Of a stretch of 8,641 nt of DNA, positions 5,809-8,641 are shown piece after piece (positions within the stretch are counted from its first letter, which is position 1; each line of letters starts with the position of its first letter). Made by a program: the position numbers and the translations under genes. This stretch comes from JAICLL01 sp035252155 (lineage in GTDB: Bacteria; Planctomycetota; Planctomycetia; Pirellulales; JAICIG01), in contig DATFDL010000724.1 of NCBI GenBank assembly GCA_035252155.1, positions 1 to 8,641 of the forward strand, in the 5' to 3' direction. The notes beneath the pieces were generated by a model. The model worked only from the letters and a program-made list of their open reading frames with translations. It was not told where the DNA came from and ran no database searches.

Positions 5809-5831
5809 GACGGCCTGGAAGGCCATCCTCC
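5809..5831 (-). repeat. GGAG-headed REP-like hairpin, family D, unit 2
   Basis: An exact reverse complement of unit 1, with the head GGAG on the minus strand (complement of CTCC at 5828-5831). It ends 17 bases before the ribosome binding site of the propeller gene. The pair can fold either as two small hairpins or as one 24-bp hairpin. Confidence 0.9.
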
Positions 5832-5848
5832 GTAAACTACGAAACATT

Positions 5849-5853
5849 AGGAG
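5849..5853 (+). promoter_or_regulatory. Ribosome binding site for the propeller gene
   Basis: AGGAG, with 11 bases to ATG 5865. It supports that start and places the leader immediately after the family D pair. Confidence 0.75.
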
Positions 5854-5864
5854 TGGAATAACCT

Positions 5865-7025
5865 ATGCCCTCGATCCGCCAATTTGCATTTTGTCTTTCG
5901 ATCGCCGCCGCGGCGACGACTATAGCCAACGCCCAAGCCGTCCGCACGCTGCGCCTGCCGCGCGGGGCGATTCAGCCTCAGGCCGCCGTGGACGACAACG
6001 GAGCCATCGACCTGCTTTACTTTCAGGGCGAGCCGCAACACGGCGACCTCTACTTTGTGCAGTGGACCGACGGCGTCGGCGATTTCAAATCTCCGCTCAA
6101 GGTCAATCAGCATCCACAAAGCGCCATCGCCATCGGCAACATCCGCGGCGCTCATCTGGCCGTCGGCCGCGACAACCGAGTCCACGTGGCCTGGATGGGC
6201 TCTGATCGGGCGCAGCCTAAGGCCCCCGGCAATGCCTCGCCGATGCTCTACACCCGCTTGGACGACGCCGGTGAAGAGTTCGAGCCGGAGCGAAACGTCA
6301 TCGCCGCCAACGTGGGACTCGACGGCGGAGGCTCGCTGGCCGCCGATCGCGAGGGCAATGTCTACGTCGCCTGGCACGCGCCCAAGCTGGGCCAACGCGG
6401 CGAGGAGAACCGCCGCGTTTGGGTCGCTCGCAGCCGCGACGACGGGGATCTTTTCGAGCCTGAGCAACTCGCCTTCGACGAACCGACCGGCTGCTGCGGC
6501 TGCTGCGGTATGCGGGCCATGACCGACGACGAGGGAGCGCTCTTGATTCTCTACCGTTCGGCCGAGGAAAAAGTTCACCGCGATATGCACCTGTTGACAT
6601 CGGGCAATCAGGGCCAGACATTTCTCGGCGCGAAGATCGCCGACTGGCCGGCAGAGACATGCGTGATGAGCACCGCCTCGCTCGCCCTCGGCATCAACGG
6701 CCCGTTGGCGGCCTGGGAAACCGAAGGACAGGTCTACTTCGGCCGCATCAACCCGGCGAATGGCCGCGTCGAAAAGCCGATCGCCGCGCCCGGCGCCACC
6801 GGCAAGCGCAAGCACCCCGTGCTGACCACCAACGGCGAAGGCGACATCCTGCTGGCCTGGACTGAGGGTATGGGGTGGGAGCGCGGCGGATCGGCCGCCT
6901 GGCAGGTTTTCGACTCGTCGGGTCGGCCGCTTCCCGGTGGGCGTGGCAAAGCTGAGGGCGTGCCGGTCTGGAGCCTGGTGGCCGTCGCTGTGCAGCCCGA
7001 CGGCGATTTTGTCATCATCTACTAA
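5865..7025 (+). CDS. Secreted beta-propeller-like (BNR/sialidase-type fold) protein
   Basis: A 386-residue protein with a signal peptide (about 1-23; basic start, hydrophobic 7-20, cleavage likely after ANA at 21-23), so exported. The mature part repeats a blade pattern of Asp/Asn, Gly, then a hydrophobic strand ending in W or Y: about 43-52, 102-110, 161-170, 221-230, 273-284, 322-332 and 377-386. This points to a six- or seven-bladed propeller. BNR-type propellers bind or cleave glycans, but I see no clear RIP motif or acid/tyrosine active-site set, so enzyme activity is not supported. Residues 207-216, PTGCCGCCGM, hold four cysteines; a lone one is at 266. The cluster could bind metal or form disulfides. 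Neighbour genes give no strong hint of function. The start is supported by AGGAG upstream, and a strong repeat pair precedes it, so it may be transcribed separately from the sigma-factor gene. Confidence 0.88.
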   Translation: MPSIRQFAFCLSIAAAATTIANAQAVRTLRLPRGAIQPQAAVDDNGAIDLLYFQGEPQHGDLYFVQWTDGVGDFKSPLKVNQHPQSAIAIGNIRGAHLAVGRDNRVHVAWMGSDRAQPKAPGNASPMLYTRLDDAGEEFEPERNVIAANVGLDGGGSLAADREGNVYVAWHAPKLGQRGEENRRVWVARSRDDGDLFEPEQLAFDEPTGCCGCCGMRAMTDDEGALLILYRSAEEKVHRDMHLLTSGNQGQTFLGAKIADWPAETCVMSTASLALGINGPLAAWETEGQVYFGRINPANGRVEKPIAAPGATGKRKHPVLTTNGEGDILLAWTEGMGWERGGSAAWQVFDSSGRPLPGGRGKAEGVPVWSLVAVAVQPDGDFVIIY

Positions 7026-7048
7026 AGGTCATCGCATTCTTCAATGCC

Positions 7049-7081
7049 GGTGGCTGGGGCAGAGCCTTGGCGATGCCCCGG
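7049..7081 (+). repeat. Family E half-element
   Basis: A 33-base unit equal to the left half of the 898-1016 repeat without its 43-base interruption. It folds alone: arms CTGGGGCA (7054-7061) and TGCCCCGG (7074-7081), eight pairs with one T-G, then a GA/GA internal loop and a short GCC/GGC cap. No matching right half lies nearby, so this copy is single or truncated. It starts 23 bases after the propeller stop codon. Confidence 0.85.
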
Positions 7082-7123
7082 TCATCCCCATAATAAAAAC
7101 GCCATCGCGCGAAAAAGTCAACG

Positions 7124-7480
7124 AACCACGAATGACACGAATCACACGAATGTTCTTAAGATTCGCGTGATCGTACTACTAAAGTCCAATTTCTTTGCAC
7201 GCCGCGATGATTTGGGGGCGAAGCTGGGCCGATTGGTGGTGAGTCGAGTACCGGTGGCCTCTTCTCTGATCCTCGCAACGCGATGTGGGGGCGTGCAAGA
7301 CGATGGCGCCGGCCGGGTGGCCAACCCCTCGACAAACGCTTGGCTATTGGCAACAAACCGATCAGAGAAGAGGCCACCGGTACTTTCCCTCGCGAATCCA
7401 ACGCTTCGCTATCCGAATTATCGCCCATCTGTTATCTATTCTTGGTTGCGGCCGAAGGCCGCGCTGTGTCATTCGTGGTT
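7124..7480. repeat. Inverted-repeat-bounded segment (family G ends)
   Basis: The 15-base sequence AACCACGAATGACAC at 7124-7138 recurs as its exact complement at 7466-7480. It encloses 327 bases containing the family F inverted repeat. The left end runs into a 9-base tandem repeat: CACGAATGA, CACGAATCA, CACGAATGT at 7127-7153. No transposase lies between the ends. This may be a non-autonomous element or a stack of separate insertions. The gene-free stretch 7026-7505 is fully described by this, the family E half-element and family F. Confidence 0.65.
7247..7384. repeat. 25-bp perfect inverted repeat (family F)
   Basis: Arms at 7247-7271 and 7360-7384 are perfect reverse complements (core ACCGGTGGCCTCTTCTCTGA), separated by 88 bases. 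The spacer holds no gene that I can support. Nothing else in the window matches it. Confidence 0.88.
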
Positions 7481-7505
7481 TTCCTTCTTCGTGGTCTTTG
7501 GGTTC

Positions 7506-8600
7506 ATGAACGATCAGCCCCTCATCGACTTCGATCGCCGGCTGAAAGAATCGACGCGCATCACGCCCGTCACGCTGGCGATTATCGCGGTGAACGTCTT
7601 GCTGTGGGGCGTCATGCTTTCGCGGGGCGTCGATTGGCGCGAACCCAGCGGCGCCGCTCTTAAAGCCTGGGGCGCCAACTACGGCCCGCTCACCACCGGC
7701 GGCGAGGGTTGGCGGCTGCTGGCCAACGTCTTTGTGCATGCCGGTGTTCTGCAACTCGCCTTCAATCAATGGGCGCTCTATCAACTGGGTAGCCTGCTGG
7801 AGCGGCTGCTGGGGCATGTTGGCTTTGCGCTGCTGTACCTGGTGTCGGGCTTTGGCGCTAGCCTGGCTGGCATGCTCGCCCAGCCGCACGCCGTGCTGGC
7901 CGGCAGCACCGGCGCCGTCACCGGCCTGATCGGCGCGCTGGTCGCCTACTACTTCCGCGCCCGCGGCGACGTGCCGCCCGGCGTGCTCGGCCGCCTCCGG
8001 GCAAGCGCCTTCCTCTTCCTGGCCTACAACATCGGCATCGGGCTTTATCGGAACCGGCTCGACAACACCGGCTTTCTCGGCGGCGCGATGACCGGCTTCC
8101 TGTGTGGCTTGGTGCTGGCTCAGCCGTTGAGCCATGCCACGCTGCGGACCCGCGCTGCGCGAAACGCTGCGCTGACTGTCTTGGCGACCCTGCTTGCCAT
8201 ATCCGCCGCCGCCTACACCCCGCCGATCAGCGATCTGGCCACCGAGCTGAAGCGGTTCGAAGACGTCAAAGCGACCGCCGTCGAAATCTACGCCAAAGCA
8301 AAACGAGGTTACGAAGACCGAGAAATCTCCGCCGACGCTCTGGCCAACGTCATCGATCATGAAATCCTGCCCGATTGGAAAGCCGAGAAAAACCGCTTCG
8401 ACGAATTGACGGACCTATCGACCGAGCAGACCGACGCACTCAAGAAACTTCACGAATCGATGGAGCTACGGACGAAGGCCTGGGGGTTGATTGCCGATTC
8501 GTTGCGTCAGTCGAGCGACGAGGGCATCGAAAACGCCGCCAGGCAAACGGCCGAAGCCGATCGACTGGAACAGGAATTTTTCCAAGAACTAACGGACTAA
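7506..8600 (+). CDS. Rhomboid-fold membrane protein, likely catalytically dead, with helical C-terminal domain
   Basis: A 364-residue protein. Residues 22-205 carry the six-helix rhomboid layout: the WR motif (69-70), VFVH then LAFN in helix 2 (75-87), the GxxG-type turn and VTGLIGALVAYY (133-149), and DN then GG in the last core helix (186-193). A seventh segment follows (about 219-237), then about 125 charged, helical residues to the C terminus, probably soluble. Active rhomboid proteases use a Ser in GxSG and a His in the last core helix. Here the Ser position is Thr135 (GSTG) and the His position is Phe190; the His aligned with GlpG H150 is Gln83, while the equivalents of H145 (His78) and N154 (Asn87) remain. 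It is therefore probably a pseudoprotease that binds membrane proteins rather than cutting them. ATG 7506 is chosen; the frame stays open upstream to 7044 only because repeats lack stops. No strong Shine-Dalgarno site is seen. Confidence 0.88.
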   Translation: MNDQPLIDFDRRLKESTRITPVTLAIIAVNVLLWGVMLSRGVDWREPSGAALKAWGANYGPLTTGGEGWRLLANVFVHAGVLQLAFNQWALYQLGSLLERLLGHVGFALLYLVSGFGASLAGMLAQPHAVLAGSTGAVTGLIGALVAYYFRARGDVPPGVLGRLRASAFLFLAYNIGIGLYRNRLDNTGFLGGAMTGFLCGLVLAQPLSHATLRTRAARNAALTVLATLLAISAAAYTPPISDLATELKRFEDVKATAVEIYAKAKRGYEDREISADALANVIDHEILPDWKAEKNRFDELTDLSTEQTDALKKLHESMELRTKAWGLIADSLRQSSDEGIENAARQTAEADRLEQEFFQELTD

Positions 8601-8620
8601 GCGGCCGTGTACATGGTCGC

Positions 8621-8637
8621 CTTTCGCTCCGCGAAAG
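8621..8637 (+). terminator. Hairpin downstream of the rhomboid-like gene
   Basis: CTTTCGC (8621-8627) pairs perfectly with GCGAAAG (8631-8637) around the loop TCC. It lies 20 bases after the stop codon. No T-run follows within the visible 4 bases, and the window ends here, so it could be a terminator or another REP-like palindrome. Confidence 0.45.
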
Positions 8638-8641
8638 TAGC

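Noticed and set aside
5847..6815. 322-codon minus-strand frame opposite the propeller gene
   Set aside because: The + strand has a signal peptide, repeated blade motifs and a ribosome binding site.
7127..7153. CRISPR-like array from the 9-base tandem units
   Set aside because: Units are contiguous, only three, and have no spacers.
7124..7480. Insertion sequence
   Set aside because: No transposase frame between the inverted ends and no clear target-site duplication seen.
7044..7505. N-terminal extension of the rhomboid-like protein
   Set aside because: The whole stretch is encoded by repeats; homology-like sequence begins only after ATG 7506.
7362..8360. 332-codon minus-strand frame opposite the rhomboid-like gene
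   Set aside because: It lacks membrane segments or domains and runs into repeat sequence; the + frame has the rhomboid layout.

Overview
The window reads as a slice of a GC-rich planctomycete-like genome, probably order Pirellulales. That placement is inference. It rests on the style of the multi-pass Ser/Thr kinase, an ECF-type sigma factor beside it, weak or absent ribosome binding sites, and many short palindromic repeats that leak into coding frames. There is no rRNA or tRNA gene to test it. All six supported genes lie on the + strand.

Layout: (1) 1-100, a pair of REP-like palindromes followed by a heptamer repeat; (2) 101-1678, a helical-repeat plus FHA-domain protein whose interdomain linker is made of two palindromic repeats read in frame; (3) 1715-1796, a long perfect inverted repeat; (4) 1874-3856, a Ser/Thr protein kinase with about eight C-terminal membrane segments; (5) 3853-3943, a second REP pair of the first family, whose GTAG head contains the kinase stop codon; (6) 3959-4936, a four-helix membrane protein of unknown function; (7) 4944-5013, an inverted pair of GTAG-headed hairpins with compensatory stem changes; (8) 5040-5681, an ECF-like sigma factor; (9) 5727-5831, an inverted pair of GGAG-headed hairpins of the same family as the one inside the FHA gene; (10) 5865-7025, a secreted beta-propeller-like protein with a cysteine cluster; (11) 7026-7505, a gene-free nest of at least three repeat families; (12) 7506-8600, a rhomboid-fold membrane protein that appears to lack its catalytic Ser and His; (13) a terminal hairpin at 8621-8637.

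How the genes may work together: kinase, FHA phosphothreonine reader and ECF sigma factor form a plausible phospho-signalling to transcription module, with the four-helix protein as a membrane partner. No recognisable zinc-finger anti-sigma gene is present, which fits control by phosphorylation but does not prove it. The gaps between genes (about 100-480 bp, each holding palindromes) argue against one tight operon. The propeller and the pseudo-rhomboid may be neighbours by chance.

The most unusual material is the repeat system. Every gap carries a palindrome or palindrome pair. Several are built like REP elements (a GTAG or GGAG head, an about 8-bp stem and a short loop, in facing pairs), and at least one gene has absorbed two of them as coding sequence. 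No REP-associated transposase (RAYT) is encoded here.
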